Assembly: GCA_002298915.1 (NCBI GenBank)
Contig: DBML01000032.1
Coordinates: 1 to 64,000, forward strand
DNA from: Clostridium sp. UBA699
GTDB lineage: Bacteria; Bacillota; Clostridia; Clostridiales; Clostridiaceae
Direction of reading: 5' to 3'
Length of the DNA: 64,000 bases
Shown: positions 16,006-25,291 of the stretch, piece by piece
Numbering within the stretch: position 1 is the first letter of the stretch
Layout: every line of letters begins with the position of its first letter
Program-made: the position numbers and the translations under genes
The notes under the pieces: model-generated
Databases searched by the model: none
What the model saw: only the letters and a program-made list of their open reading frames with translations
Told to the model about the DNA's origin: nothing

Positions 16006-16878
16006 ATGGACGACAATAAACAGGATCTTATGAGAACCATACAGCTAAAATTCCCAAGGCTCAGCAAAGGCCAAAAATTGATTGCAGAATATATTCTGAA
16101 GCATTACGATAAAGCCGCATTCATGACGGCGGCAAAACTCGGCATCAGCGTAGGCGTAAGCGAATCTACCGTTGTAAGGTTTGCGAACGAGCTCGGGTTC
16201 AGCGGATACCCTAAGCTGCAGAAATCGCTTCAGGAGCTAATAAAGAACAAGCTGACAACGGTGCAGAGAATAGAGCTTTCAAACGATTTGGTCAGCGAGG
16301 AGACTGCGCTCAAGGGTGTTCTCAAATCTGACATGGAAAACATAAGGGCCACTTTGGAGAAGATCAACCACAAGACCTTCGAAGACGTTGTGAACAGCAT
16401 TTTTGCTGCCAAGAAAATCTACATAATAGGCCTGAGAAGCGCTTCTGCATTATCCGAGTTTTTAGGTTTCTATCTGCATCTGATTTTAGACAATGTTCAC
16501 GTGGTTGGATATGGTGTGAGCGATATATTTGAGCAGATAATCAACGTCTCGGAGGATGACCTGGTGATCGGGATAGGATTCCCTAGATACGCTGCAAGAA
16601 CAATAGAATCCCTCTCATACGCAAAAAGCAGGGGAGCTAAAGTTGTTGCAATAACTGACAGCCTTCTTTCACCTCTTGCAGCCAGGGCTGACTATACACT
16701 TATAGCTCAGAGCAACATGGCATCATTCGTTGATTCCCTCGTTGCCCCGCTGAGTGTCATAAACGCCCTCATAATTTCTGTAGGCCTGAGGGAAAAGGAG
16801 AAGATATCAAACACATTTGCTAACCTGGAGCATATCTGGGAAGAATACCAGGTTTACAGCTATAAGGAAACTGATTAA
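16006..16878 (+). CDS. RpiR/MurR-family transcriptional regulator
   Basis: 290 aa. The N-terminal HTH_6 domain (about residues 10-85) contains FMTAAKLGISVGVSEST and VRFANELGFSGYPKLQ. A C-terminal SIS sugar-phosphate-binding domain (about 115-260) contains IIGLRSASALSEF and the later AITDSLLSPLA. The family usually controls sugar-phosphate or amino-sugar genes near it, but none is adjacent: the gene stands alone between rluB/DUF4264 and gdhA with a strong terminator behind. Its targets are therefore unknown. Confidence 0.92.
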   Translation: MDDNKQDLMRTIQLKFPRLSKGQKLIAEYILKHYDKAAFMTAAKLGISVGVSESTVVRFANELGFSGYPKLQKSLQELIKNKLTTVQRIELSNDLVSEETALKGVLKSDMENIRATLEKINHKTFEDVVNSIFAAKKIYIIGLRSASALSEFLGFYLHLILDNVHVVGYGVSDIFEQIINVSEDDLVIGIGFPRYAARTIESLSYAKSRGAKVVAITDSLLSPLAARADYTLIAQSNMASFVDSLVAPLSVINALIISVGLREKEKISNTFANLEHIWEEYQVYSYKETD

Positions 16879-16886
16879 AAATATTT

Positions 16887-16916
16887 TTGGAGAACTATAT
16901 GTTCTCCAATTTTTTT
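16887..16916 (+). terminator. Intrinsic terminator after RpiR-family gene
   Basis: TTGGAGAAC/GTTCTCCAA (16887-16895 with 16901-16909), a perfect 9-bp stem with a 5-nt loop followed by seven T. Confidence 0.92.
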
Positions 16917-16991
16917 GTGTTATAATGTTCTGGGATTGTTAAAAATTTAATTAATTTAAAAGATTCTAAAATAAATAATTTTTTTAATTGG

Positions 16992-17020
16992 TTGAAGGAA
17001 ATTTAACTCCCATGTAGAAT
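16992..17020 (+). promoter_or_regulatory. Sigma-A promoter of gdhA
   Basis: TTGAAG (16992-16997), a 17-nt spacer and TAGAAT (17015-17020), about 90 nt before the gdhA start. The untranslated leader contains a small GCAATG/CATTGC hairpin near 17058-17074. Confidence 0.65.
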
Positions 17021-17109
17021 ATATATATTATGCGAGTAAAAAAACAGAATTGATTCAGCAATGTAAACCATTGCAGGATTATATTCACAATTTTAGGAGG
17101 GTATTGTAT

Positions 17110-18471
17110 ATGGCAACAGAAATGAATGCAAAAGCTTACGTGGAAAGCGTAATAGCAAAAGTCAAAGAGAAAGACGCTTCACAGCCAGAATTTATCCAGA
17201 CAGTTGAGGAAGTTCTCGGATCATTAGTTCCAGTATTAGAAAAACACCCTGAGTACATGAAAGAAAACATGCTCGAAAGATTCGTAGAGCCAGAAAGACA
17301 GATCGTCTTCAGAGTTCCATGGGTTGACGACAAAGGAAACGTACAGGTTAACAGAGGATTCAGAGTACAGTTCAACGGATGTATAGGACCGTACAAGGGC
17401 GGACTCAGATTCCATCCATCAGTTTACCTCGGAATAGTAAAATTCTTGGGCTTTGAGCAGATCCTCAAGAACTCACTCACAGGTCTTCCAATAGGCGGAG
17501 GCAAAGGTGGTTCAGACTTCGACCCAAGAGGAAAATCAGACAACGAAATCAGAAACTTCTGCGTAAGCTTCATGACTGAGCTCTACAGACACATAGGACC
17601 AGACGTAGACGTTCCAGCTGGAGACATCGGAGTTGGCGGAAGAGAAATAGGCTACATGTATGGCCAGTACAGAAGAATCAGAGGAGCTTTCGAAAACGGA
17701 GTTCTCACAGGAAAAGGACTTTCATACGGCGGAAGCTTGATAAGACCAGAAGCAACAGGCTTCGGAGTAGCTTACTACTGCCAGGAAATGCTTAAGCACG
17801 AAGGAACAGACTTCAAAGGCAAGACAGTATTGGCTTCAGGCTTCGGTAACGTTACATGGGGTCTCTGCACAAAGGTAGAACAGCTCGGCGGTAAAGTGGT
17901 AACACTTTCAGGCCCAGACGGATACGTTTACGATGCAGACGGAGTTCTCGGAGAAAAGATCGACTACCTGCTGGAGATGAGAAACTCAGGAAGAGACAAG
18001 GTTCAGGACTACGCAGACAAGTTCGGAGCACAGTTCTTCCCAGGCGAAAAACCATGGGGCGTAAAAGCTGACATCGTAATACCTTCAGCAACTCAGAACG
18101 ACATAAGAATAGAGCACGCTAAGCAGATAGTTGCTAACGGAATCAAATTCGTATGCGAAGCTGCTAACATGCCTTGCACAAACGAAGCAGTTGAATTCTT
18201 CCAGGAAAAAGGCGTAATAGTAGGACCTTCAAAGGCTGCAAACGCTGGCGGAGTTGCTACATCAGCTCTTGAAATGTCACAGAACAGCGAAAGGCTTTCA
18301 TGGACAGCTGAAGAAGTTGACGCTAAGCTTCACGGCATAATGGTCAACATATTCAACAACTGCAAGAACGCTTCAGAGAAATACGGCTTCGGTTACAACC
18401 TCGTTGCAGGTGCTAACATAGCTGGATTCGAAAAAGTTGCTGACGCTATGTTCGCTCAGGGCTTATACTAA
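17110..18471 (+). CDS. gdhA: Glutamate dehydrogenase
   Basis: 453 aa, the size of the hexameric ~450-residue class such as clostridial NAD-GDH. It oxidatively deaminates glutamate to 2-oxoglutarate and ammonia, the entry to glutamate fermentation. Key segments are the substrate site with catalytic Lys, GGLRFHPSV and GLPIGGGKGGSDFDP, the cofactor motif GFGNVTWG (GxGxxxG), and AANAGGVATSALEMSQN. The start at 17110 follows AGGAGG by 9 nt; an in-frame codon at 17050 is upstream of any good ribosome binding site. Codons are strongly biased (almost only AGA for Arg, many GGA), unlike the AGG-rich neighbours, indicating very high expression. NAD versus NADP use cannot be fixed by eye. Confidence 0.97.
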   Translation: MATEMNAKAYVESVIAKVKEKDASQPEFIQTVEEVLGSLVPVLEKHPEYMKENMLERFVEPERQIVFRVPWVDDKGNVQVNRGFRVQFNGCIGPYKGGLRFHPSVYLGIVKFLGFEQILKNSLTGLPIGGGKGGSDFDPRGKSDNEIRNFCVSFMTELYRHIGPDVDVPAGDIGVGGREIGYMYGQYRRIRGAFENGVLTGKGLSYGGSLIRPEATGFGVAYYCQEMLKHEGTDFKGKTVLASGFGNVTWGLCTKVEQLGGKVVTLSGPDGYVYDADGVLGEKIDYLLEMRNSGRDKVQDYADKFGAQFFPGEKPWGVKADIVIPSATQNDIRIEHAKQIVANGIKFVCEAANMPCTNEAVEFFQEKGVIVGPSKAANAGGVATSALEMSQNSERLSWTAEEVDAKLHGIMVNIFNNCKNASEKYGFGYNLVAGANIAGFEKVADAMFAQGLY

Positions 18472-18500
18472 GATCTAAAGCTTAACAGCTGAAAATAACG

Positions 18501-18537
18501 ATTAGAGGATCCGTATGGATTCTCTAATTGTTTTTTT
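18501..18537 (+). terminator. Intrinsic terminator after gdhA
   Basis: ATTAGAGGATCC pairs with GGATTCTCTAAT (18501-18512 with 18517-18528, one G-U), then TTTTTTT at 18531-18537. Confidence 0.9.
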
Positions 18538-18608
18538 ACATCATATATATTGAATAAAAGGCTGTTTTGTATTACATTATAATAGTGAACAAAAAAGGCG
18601 GTGTATAT

Positions 18609-19826
18609 ATGGCTACAGTTGCAGTAGTTGGTGCCGGCCCTGCAGGGATGATGGCTGCCATCAAGGCTTCGGAACACAATAAAGTTATACTCATAGACAA
18701 AAACAATAAGCTTGGCAAGAAACTGTATATCACCGGAAAAGGAAGATGCAACGTAACGAACGCGAAGGATATCAGCGAATTCTTCGGCAATATCCCGGGA
18801 AACCCAAATTTCCTTTACAGTTCATTATATTCGTTCACCAACGAGGACGCCATGGCTTTCATAAGGGAGCTTGGCGTAAGGCTTAAGGTTGAGAGGGGAG
18901 ACAGGGTTTTCCCTGAATCCGACAAGTCCTCCGACATAATAGCGGCGTTTGAAAAGGAAATAGTCAGGCGGGGCATCGAAGTAAAGCTAAACTGCCATGT
19001 CACAGATGCCAAAATTCAGGGTGGAAGAATATCGGCGCTTAAGCTAAGTGACGGTACAAGTGTTGAAGCGGATCACTATATAATCTGCACTGGCGGTGTA
19101 TCCTATCCGCAGACAGGCTCCACAGGTGAAGGGCATGCTATTGCCAGAAAGCTTGGACACAATGTTACAAAGCTGTTGCCTTCCCTTGTGCCGATAGAGG
19201 TCAAGGAGGAGTGGGTCAAGGAGCTGCAGGGGCTGTCCCTAAAGAACGTCGAATTCCGGCTGCTGGACTCGAAGAACAAGGTGCTGTACAAGGATTTCGG
19301 TGAAATGCTGTTCACGCATTACGGCTTGTCAGGGCCAATAGTGCTGAGCGGAAGCAGGGTAGTTAACTTCCACAGGGATCTCAAGGCGTCTATCAACCTG
19401 AAGCCTGCACTTTCTGCAGACGAACTTGACAAAAGACTCCAGAAAGATTTCAACAAAAACATAAATAAGGCGTTCAAAAATTCAATTGATGAACTGCTTC
19501 CAAAAAAAATGATCCCAGTTATAATAGAACTTTCCAATATAGATCCTGACAAAAAGGTCAACATGATAACGAAGGAAGAGCGGAGGAAGCTCGTGCATCT
19601 TCTTCAGAACCTTGAATTCGTTGTGAAAGGGCTCAGGCCCATAGCAGAAGCTATAATAACCGCAGGCGGCATAGATGTGAAGGAGATCGACCCGTCGACA
19701 ATGAAGTCCAGGCTTATAAGCAATCTATCCTTCGCTGGCGAGATAGTCGATGTTGATGCAATGACCGGCGGCTACAACATTCAGATAGCCCTTTCAACAG
19801 GGTACCTTGCCGGAACAAACGCATGA
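18609..19826 (+). CDS. HI0933-family FAD-dependent oxidoreductase
   Basis: 405 aa flavoprotein. The N-terminal dinucleotide-binding motif is VVGAGPAGMMAA. The family signature KLGKKLYITGKGRCNVTN follows, and the C-terminal FAD-binding GGYNIQIALSTG closes the protein. This is the HI0933/YhiN (BaiN-like) family; members have been linked to bile-acid or other enoate reduction, but most are uncharacterised. The start at 18609 has AAAAGGCGG upstream. It precedes cmk by about 90 nt, a neighbourhood often seen in Clostridia, suggesting loose operon membership. Confidence 0.92.
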   Translation: MATVAVVGAGPAGMMAAIKASEHNKVILIDKNNKLGKKLYITGKGRCNVTNAKDISEFFGNIPGNPNFLYSSLYSFTNEDAMAFIRELGVRLKVERGDRVFPESDKSSDIIAAFEKEIVRRGIEVKLNCHVTDAKIQGGRISALKLSDGTSVEADHYIICTGGVSYPQTGSTGEGHAIARKLGHNVTKLLPSLVPIEVKEEWVKELQGLSLKNVEFRLLDSKNKVLYKDFGEMLFTHYGLSGPIVLSGSRVVNFHRDLKASINLKPALSADELDKRLQKDFNKNINKAFKNSIDELLPKKMIPVIIELSNIDPDKKVNMITKEERRKLVHLLQNLEFVVKGLRPIAEAIITAGGIDVKEIDPSTMKSRLISNLSFAGEIVDVDAMTGGYNIQIALSTGYLAGTNA

Positions 19827-19913
19827 TAATTTAATCAATTTTAGAGGAATTTTAGTTTTTTTATAGAATATATATAAGGTATGTTTTTTCACCAAGGAAA
19901 GGTGGCGCAAATA

Positions 19914-20591
19914 TTGAAATTGACAATTGCTGTTGACGGCCCGGCTGGTGCCGGCAAAAGCACCATAGCGAAGATTATCTCTGAAAGGTTTAATATAATG
20001 TATATTAACACCGGAGCCATGTACAGAGCTGTGGCATTATTCGCAGCCAGGGAGGATATCGCATCCTCGGACAGGCAGGGACTCATAAAGCTGATCAACT
20101 CGCTGGACATGCATTTTGACAAAAACAGGCTGATAGTTAACGACGAGGATGTAAGCGAGCTTATAATCCAGCCTGATGTGAGCAGCCGGGTTTCAGAATA
20201 TGCATCCGTCAAGGAAGTCAGGGAGCATCTCCTGAAACTGCAGCAGGAAATGGCCAAAAAATACGATGTCATAATGGACGGCAGGGACATTGGAACTGCG
20301 GTACTGAAGGATGCATTCATAAAGTTCTACCTCGTGGCAAGTGCCGAGGAGAGGGCCTCAAGAAGGCACAGGGAGCTTTCGGAAAAAGGTATGGATGTTG
20401 ACTATGAAAACATCCTTGAAGGCATTAACAAAAGAGATTACACAGACTCTAACAGGGAGCTGAACCCGCTCAGAAAAGCTCCTGACGCAATAGAGATAGA
20501 TTCTTCAAAACTCAGCATTGAAGAGGTTGTTCAGGTTATGTCTGAGCACATAGAAAACAAGATGAAAAAATACAACGTAATGGTGAACTAG
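19914..20591 (+). CDS. cmk: Cytidylate kinase
   Basis: 225 aa, the normal size. It phosphorylates CMP/dCMP with ATP. The P-loop GPAGAGKST lies at the N-terminus, with NTGAMYRA, the LID-type DGRDIGT and an RASRRHRE segment. The start is taken as TTG at 19914, giving MKLTIAVDG, because AAGGAAAGGTGG lies 7-8 nt upstream and the family begins here; the ATG at 19881 would place that ribosome binding site inside the gene. ispH-rpsA begins 1 nt after its stop codon, a conserved cmk-ispH-rpsA arrangement. Confidence 0.95.
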   Translation: MKLTIAVDGPAGAGKSTIAKIISERFNIMYINTGAMYRAVALFAAREDIASSDRQGLIKLINSLDMHFDKNRLIVNDEDVSELIIQPDVSSRVSEYASVKEVREHLLKLQQEMAKKYDVIMDGRDIGTAVLKDAFIKFYLVASAEERASRRHRELSEKGMDVDYENILEGINKRDYTDSNRELNPLRKAPDAIEIDSSKLSIEEVVQVMSEHIENKMKKYNVMVN

Positions 20592-20592
20592 C

Positions 20593-22503
20593 ATGAAGAT
20601 TTATCTGGCAGACAAATCCGGCTTCTGTTTTGGGGTCAAGAGAGCTGTTAACGAGGCGCTTAAGACGAAAGCCGAATATGATAAAAGAATATACACCCTT
20701 GGCCCTCTGATTCACAACAGCGATGTAGTGAACTACCTGAAGGAGAAGGACATACACCCTATAGAGCTTGAAGACCTAGACAGCCTTGAAGCGGGTGACG
20801 TGATAATCATCAGATCTCACGGAATACCGCTTAAGATAAAAAATCTGCTCGAGGAGAAGGGTATAGTCATTGTAGATGCAACCTGCCCCTTCGTCTCGAA
20901 TATTCAGCGCATTGTTAAGAAGTACTATGATCTCGGGTACAAGATAGTGATAGTTGGAGACAAGGCGCATCCGGAAGTTATAGGAATAAACGGCTGGTGC
21001 GAGGACAGCGCAATTGTTACAAAGGACGGATCAGAGCTTGCCGGGATAACGGGAAAGCTCTGCGTGGTCGCTCAGACTACGGAAAAGCAGTCTAACTGGG
21101 AAAAAGTCTTCAGCGTGATCGTAAAGAGCTCCAAGGAGTTTTACGGCTACAACACTATCTGCAAGGCCACATCGGAGAGGCAGCAGTCAGCCAGCGAATT
21201 GTCAAAGAAAGTCGATTTGATGGTCGTAATCGGGGGAAAAAACAGTTCCAACACAACAAAATTATTTGAAATTTGCAGTGAAAACTGTAAAAATACAATT
21301 CACGTGGAAAATTCCAAAGAAATTCCGCATGAAATATTAAACAAAAAAATCGAAAGTATTGGCGTAACTGCTGGTGCTTCGACACCGGATTGGATAATAA
21401 AGGAGGCAATATCAAAAATGAGTGAAGAGAGAAATATGGAATTCAATGAACAGCAGGCATACATGGATATGCACGACAGACAGGTAGCAGTTGGACAGGT
21501 GATCAAGGGAGAAGTGTTCAAGGTTAATGAAAAGGAAGCTTTCCTGAGCATAGGCTACAAAGGCGAAGGCATCCTTCCAAAAGAAGAAGTTACAAAGGAT
21601 GACAGCGAAAAGCTTTCAGACCTTGTCAAAGTTGGAGATGTCATAGACGTAAAGGTTATAAAAAGAAAAAATGAGGACGGCTTTGTAGTGCTTTCCAAGC
21701 TTGAGCTTCAGAGAGAGGCGGCATTCGACGAAATAAAGGCTTCGAAAGAAAATGACGCAACTATAACAGTCCTGATAAAGGAAGCTTCAAATGCTGGTCT
21801 CGTTGGCAGCTACAAAGGGGTGAGAGTGTTCATACCTGCCTCCCATGTAGAGCTTCACCACACTGCAGACCTTGACCAGTACAAGGGCAAGGAGCTTGAA
21901 GTAAAGGTAATAGAATACACTGACTCAAACAACAGGACCAGAATCGTAGCTTCAAGGAGAGACCTCCTGAAAGCTGAAAGAAGCAAAGCAGAGGAAGCAA
22001 CCTGGGCTAAGCTGGAAAAAGGAGCTACTGTTGATGGAGAAGTTAAGAGGCTTGCTGATTTCGGAGCATTCGTTGAAATTGATGGTGTAGACGGCCTTCT
22101 TCACGTTTCAGAAATTTCATGGGGAAGGGTCAATAAACCTGGCGACGTTCTCAAGGTGGGTGACAAGGTCACAGTATACATCCTTGACGTTGACAAGGAG
22201 AACAAGAAACTTTCACTCAGCATGAAGAAGCTCATAGAAAATCCGTGGAACAACATAGACCAGAAATACCTGGTGGGCAACACCGTCATGGGGACTGTTG
22301 TAAGGTTTGCAAACTTTGGAGCTTTTGTTGAACTCGAACCTGGCGTAGATGGACTGGTTCACATTTCACAGATAAGCGACAAGAGGATCGCTAAGCCAGG
22401 CGACGCGCTCACAATCGGTGAGACTGTAAAGGCAAAAATAATTGAAGTTGACAAAGAAAACAAAAAAATCGGCTTGAGCATAAGGGAAGCTGACGAAGTA
22501 TAA
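20593..22503 (+). CDS. ispH-rpsA: IspH - ribosomal protein S1 fusion
   Basis: 636 aa. Residues 1-~280 are 4-hydroxy-3-methylbut-2-enyl diphosphate reductase, the last step of the MEP isoprenoid pathway. Its 4Fe-4S cysteines appear in GFCFGV (Cys12), ATCPF and NTICKAT. Residues ~300-636 hold four S1 RNA-binding domains; the third and fourth carry DFGAFVEIDGVDGLLHVSE and NFGAFVELEPGVDGLVHIS. This bifunctional arrangement is known in Clostridia and is not an error. The gene is cotranscribed with cmk and followed by a terminator. Codon use in the S1 half shifts toward the highly expressed pattern. Confidence 0.96.
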   Translation: MKIYLADKSGFCFGVKRAVNEALKTKAEYDKRIYTLGPLIHNSDVVNYLKEKDIHPIELEDLDSLEAGDVIIIRSHGIPLKIKNLLEEKGIVIVDATCPFVSNIQRIVKKYYDLGYKIVIVGDKAHPEVIGINGWCEDSAIVTKDGSELAGITGKLCVVAQTTEKQSNWEKVFSVIVKSSKEFYGYNTICKATSERQQSASELSKKVDLMVVIGGKNSSNTTKLFEICSENCKNTIHVENSKEIPHEILNKKIESIGVTAGASTPDWIIKEAISKMSEERNMEFNEQQAYMDMHDRQVAVGQVIKGEVFKVNEKEAFLSIGYKGEGILPKEEVTKDDSEKLSDLVKVGDVIDVKVIKRKNEDGFVVLSKLELQREAAFDEIKASKENDATITVLIKEASNAGLVGSYKGVRVFIPASHVELHHTADLDQYKGKELEVKVIEYTDSNNRTRIVASRRDLLKAERSKAEEATWAKLEKGATVDGEVKRLADFGAFVEIDGVDGLLHVSEISWGRVNKPGDVLKVGDKVTVYILDVDKENKKLSLSMKKLIENPWNNIDQKYLVGNTVMGTVVRFANFGAFVELEPGVDGLVHISQISDKRIAKPGDALTIGETVKAKIIEVDKENKKIGLSIREADEV

Positions 22504-22515
22504 TCTCTGAAATGG

Positions 22516-22549
22516 AAGCTGTGCGCTGCAATGCGGTGCACAGCTTTTC
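22516..22549 (+). terminator. Intrinsic terminator after ispH-rpsA
   Basis: AAGCTGTGC (22516-22524) pairs with GCACAGCTT (22538-22546), a perfect 9-bp stem with a short TTTTC tail. Confidence 0.75.
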
Positions 22550-22638
22550 TGAAAGTATAGCGAATGGCTTAGCTATCACGAGTAATCTGCAACAAAACGG
22601 AGTTTTATAGCAATATTCAAGAAATAAAGCTAAAATTC

Positions 22639-22666
22639 TTGACTTTTTGGTGGTATTTGATAGAAT
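22639..22666 (+). promoter_or_regulatory. Sigma-A promoter of speD
   Basis: TTGACT (22639-22644), a 16-nt spacer and TAGAAT (22661-22666), about 40 nt before the speD start. Confidence 0.65.
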
Positions 22667-22704
22667 TTAATTGTTATAAATTTGAGGGGAGGCAAAGACT
22701 GGGA

Positions 22705-23085
22705 ATGAACGAACTCGGACGTCATATTCTGGCAGAGATATATGGGTGCAGTGAAGGGCTGTTAAACGACAAAGACTTCATCGAAAAGACAATGGTTGAT
22801 TCCGCGCTGAAAGCCGGTGCTGAAGTTAGAGAGGTAGCTTTCCATAAATTCAGCCCGCAGGGTGTAAGCGGTGTCGTAATAATCTCTGAATCCCATTTGA
22901 CAATCCATACCTGGCCAGAGTTGGGTTATGCTGCGGTCGATGTATTCACCTGCGGAGACAGAATTAATCCATGGGATGCATGCAACTATTTAACTGATAG
23001 CCTTAACGCAAAAAACATGACTGCAACTGAAGTGAAGAGAGGGATCTTTGATCAGCCGGTGTCTGTTAAAGCTTCAAATATCTAA
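22705..23085 (+). CDS. speD: S-adenosylmethionine decarboxylase proenzyme
   Basis: 126 aa, the short class found in Bacillus and archaea. It decarboxylates SAM to supply aminopropyl groups for spermidine. Self-cleavage occurs at the Glu62-Ser63 bond in VVIISESHLTIHTWPE, making the pyruvoyl cofactor from Ser63; the His and Cys of the active site (KFSPQGVSG, FTCG) are in place. The start at 22705 gives the family N-terminus MNELGRHILAE. A GAGGGGAGG ribosome binding site lies 12 nt upstream, slightly far. No speE is adjacent. A single-gene unit with its own promoter and terminator. Confidence 0.95.
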   Translation: MNELGRHILAEIYGCSEGLLNDKDFIEKTMVDSALKAGAEVREVAFHKFSPQGVSGVVIISESHLTIHTWPELGYAAVDVFTCGDRINPWDACNYLTDSLNAKNMTATEVKRGIFDQPVSVKASNI

Positions 23086-23110
23086 AGCCATCAGCATGAT
23101 GGCTTTTTTG
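23085..23110 (+). terminator. Intrinsic terminator after speD
   Basis: AAGCCATCA/TGATGGCTT (23085-23093 with 23097-23105), a 3-nt loop and a T-rich tail. The stem begins at the last base of the speD stop codon. Confidence 0.9.
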
Positions 23111-23129
23111 TTTTATCCTGGAGGTATTT

Positions 23130-24014
23130 ATGTACGAATGCGTTAGTTTAAATAAAAAACGAATGAAGGATCTCAAGAGACTGAACGATTTGAGTTCTGA
23201 GTTCAATGTTCTCAACGAAGATTTCTTTGAAAGATACGACAGGGCTGGAGTTGCAGGCAAGCTTCTGGAGCGCAGGAGAGTGCGTCTGCTCAAAAGTGGA
23301 AGCTGCTGCACAGGCTTCATCTGGTTTGAACGCTATACGAAAAGCACCTGCAGGATCAGGTCTATGTTTTCCGACGAAAAAGATGGCTTGTCGGCATACA
23401 GACTGCTTGTGGAGAGTATAGGAGATTTCCGCAACATCCAGTACAGCTGCACGGACAACGGGCTTAATTTCAGGATGCTTGAAGACCTCGGATTTGAGAG
23501 AGGTCCAGGAGAGATCGAGATGCTAATAGGCAGGGATGAGATAATGAAGGCGCTTGAAGAAAAGCCTTCCAGCCAGCCAGGCCTTGTTTTCAAGACTTTC
23601 GAAAAGGGAAAGGATGAGGGTTTGAGGTGCTGGGTACAGAACGACATCTTTGAAAATAGCAGCAGGGTGCCGCTCAGTCTAAGCGATATAATCCACGACG
23701 TGTCACAGCGGTATTTTCTTGAAGGAGGGGCAGCCTTCCTCTATGTCGGTGGGGACTGCATAGGCTACGGGCAGATCGTAATTCATGGCGATATCCCTTA
23801 CCTAGTGAACATAGGAATAATTAAGGGGTATAGGGGAAGGGGCTACGGCAGGGTGCTTGTCAAGCATTTCCTTAAGACCATACTGGAAAGGGGTTTCGAT
23901 GAAGTGAGGCTTAATGTCAAAAGCGACAATCTGGCTGCTTTGAACCTATATAAAAGCCTTGGCTTCAGCGTAGACTCTGAAACCTGCAGATGGCAAAAAA
24001 AAGATAAGAGGTGA
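23130..24014 (+). CDS. GNAT-family N-acetyltransferase
   Basis: 294 aa. The C-terminal ~140 residues form a GNAT fold with the acetyl-CoA motif YRGRGYGRVL and the later LNVKSDNLAALNLYKSLGF. The N-terminal half (about 1-145) looks like a diverged partner GNAT-like domain, with LNFRMLEDLGFERG near its end. TGGAGG lies just upstream of the ATG. The gene follows the speD terminator and converges with the aminotransferase at 24045. The acceptor substrate is unknown. Confidence 0.85.
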   Translation: MYECVSLNKKRMKDLKRLNDLSSEFNVLNEDFFERYDRAGVAGKLLERRRVRLLKSGSCCTGFIWFERYTKSTCRIRSMFSDEKDGLSAYRLLVESIGDFRNIQYSCTDNGLNFRMLEDLGFERGPGEIEMLIGRDEIMKALEEKPSSQPGLVFKTFEKGKDEGLRCWVQNDIFENSSRVPLSLSDIIHDVSQRYFLEGGAAFLYVGGDCIGYGQIVIHGDIPYLVNIGIIKGYRGRGYGRVLVKHFLKTILERGFDEVRLNVKSDNLAALNLYKSLGFSVDSETCRWQKKDKR

Positions 24015-24044
24015 AGCAACCTCCTATCCATTCTTAATGGGCCC

Positions 24045-25244
24045 TTACAGGCCCTTCTTTGCTTTGTATGCCTCGATTCCCAGGGCGAGTATGTGCATGG
24101 CGTCTTTAAGCGCCTCCTGGTTAATACAGTAAGCCATCCTTATCTCGTCCTTCCCCATGCCAGGGGTGCCATAGAACCCGGCAGCCGGGGCGACCATTAT
24201 GGTTTTGCCCTCGTGATTGAACTCCGAGAGCATGAATATGGCAAACTGCTCTGCATCGTCTACAGGAAGCTTTGCGACTACATAGAACGCGCCGGAAGGT
24301 TTTAGGCAAATGACGCCGGGGATCTTTGCAAGTCCCTCCATTATTATGTCTCTCCTGGCCTGGTACTCCGCCTTTGTCTCCTCGAAGTAGGAGTCGGGCG
24401 TCTCCCTCAATGCCGCTGCACCAACCTGTTCCACAGCAGATGCGCAGAGCCTTGCCTGCAGCAGCTTCATTATGTTGTAGTTGAAGTCCTGGTTCTTAGA
24501 TGCAACGCTGCCTATCCTTGCCCCGCATGCGCTGTATCTCTTCGAGATGCTGTCTATCAGTATGATCCTGTCCTCAATATCCTTCAGGGATAGTGAGGAA
24601 GTGTACTGCAGGCCGTCATAGACAAACTCCTTGTAAACTTCGTCTGATATCAGGAACAAGTCATGCTCCTTTACAATATCGGCCAGCATCCTCAGCTCCT
24701 CAGGTGTGTAAACCACTCCTGTTGGATTGCTAGGGTTGGATATTAGTATTGCCCTGGTTTTGTTGGTTATCTTTGAGGTTATGACATCTTTGGCTGGAAG
24801 ATGAAAGCCCTCCTCGGCCTTGGTCAGGAAAGGGACGATTTTTGCGTCGGCTTGTTCCGCAAAGTTGTTGTAGTTTGTATAGTAGGGTTCCGGAGAGAGT
24901 ATTTCATCACCGGGATCGCACAAGACGGTGAATGTCAGTATGATTGCCTCGCTGCCGCCGTTTGTTATGAAAAGCTGGTTCCTTGCATACTCGGTACCCA
25001 ATTTTTTGTAGTATTCTATGAAGCTGTCCTGAAGCGCCTGAAGTCCCTGAGAGTCACCGTACTCGAGGACAGGGGGCCTGTAGGTGCATATAGCATCGTA
25101 GAACGCAGCCGGAGTTTTGACATCAGGCTGGCCAATGTTCAGGAAGTATACCTTGATGCCTTTTGACCTTGCCTCAGCAGCGAACGGCGCCAGCTTGCGG
25201 ATCGGGGAGAACTGCATTTTGAGGATTCTGTTCGATAGTCTCAT
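24045..25244 (-). CDS. PLP-dependent class I/II aminotransferase
   Basis: 399 aa, fold type I. It contains FLNIGQPDVKTP at the N-terminus, the pyridine-stacking/phosphate region GGSEAI, SNPSNPTGVVYTPEE with the cofactor Asn, SDEVYKEFVYDG, and the Schiff-base Lys in DSISKRYSACGARIG. It resembles the aspartate/alanine-type aminotransferases of amino-acid-fermenting bacteria. The start at 25244 (MRLSNR) is chosen because GAAAGGGG lies 8 nt upstream on this strand. It is downstream of another aminotransferase, separated by a large hairpin. Substrate specificity cannot be assigned. Confidence 0.92.
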   Translation of the reverse strand: MRLSNRILKMQFSPIRKLAPFAAEARSKGIKVYFLNIGQPDVKTPAAFYDAICTYRPPVLEYGDSQGLQALQDSFIEYYKKLGTEYARNQLFITNGGSEAIILTFTVLCDPGDEILSPEPYYTNYNNFAEQADAKIVPFLTKAEEGFHLPAKDVITSKITNKTRAILISNPSNPTGVVYTPEELRMLADIVKEHDLFLISDEVYKEFVYDGLQYTSSLSLKDIEDRIILIDSISKRYSACGARIGSVASKNQDFNYNIMKLLQARLCASAVEQVGAAALRETPDSYFEETKAEYQARRDIIMEGLAKIPGVICLKPSGAFYVVAKLPVDDAEQFAIFMLSEFNHEGKTIMVAPAAGFYGTPGMGKDEIRMAYCINQEALKDAMHILALGIEAYKAKKGL

Positions 25245-25291
25245 GATAAAAACCCCTTTCGACAACAATTGAGTATAATTGGGTATATAAG

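Noticed and set aside
20593..22503. IspH-S1 fusion as an assembly artefact
   Set aside because: This bifunctional gene is well known in Clostridia, and the cmk neighbour supports it.
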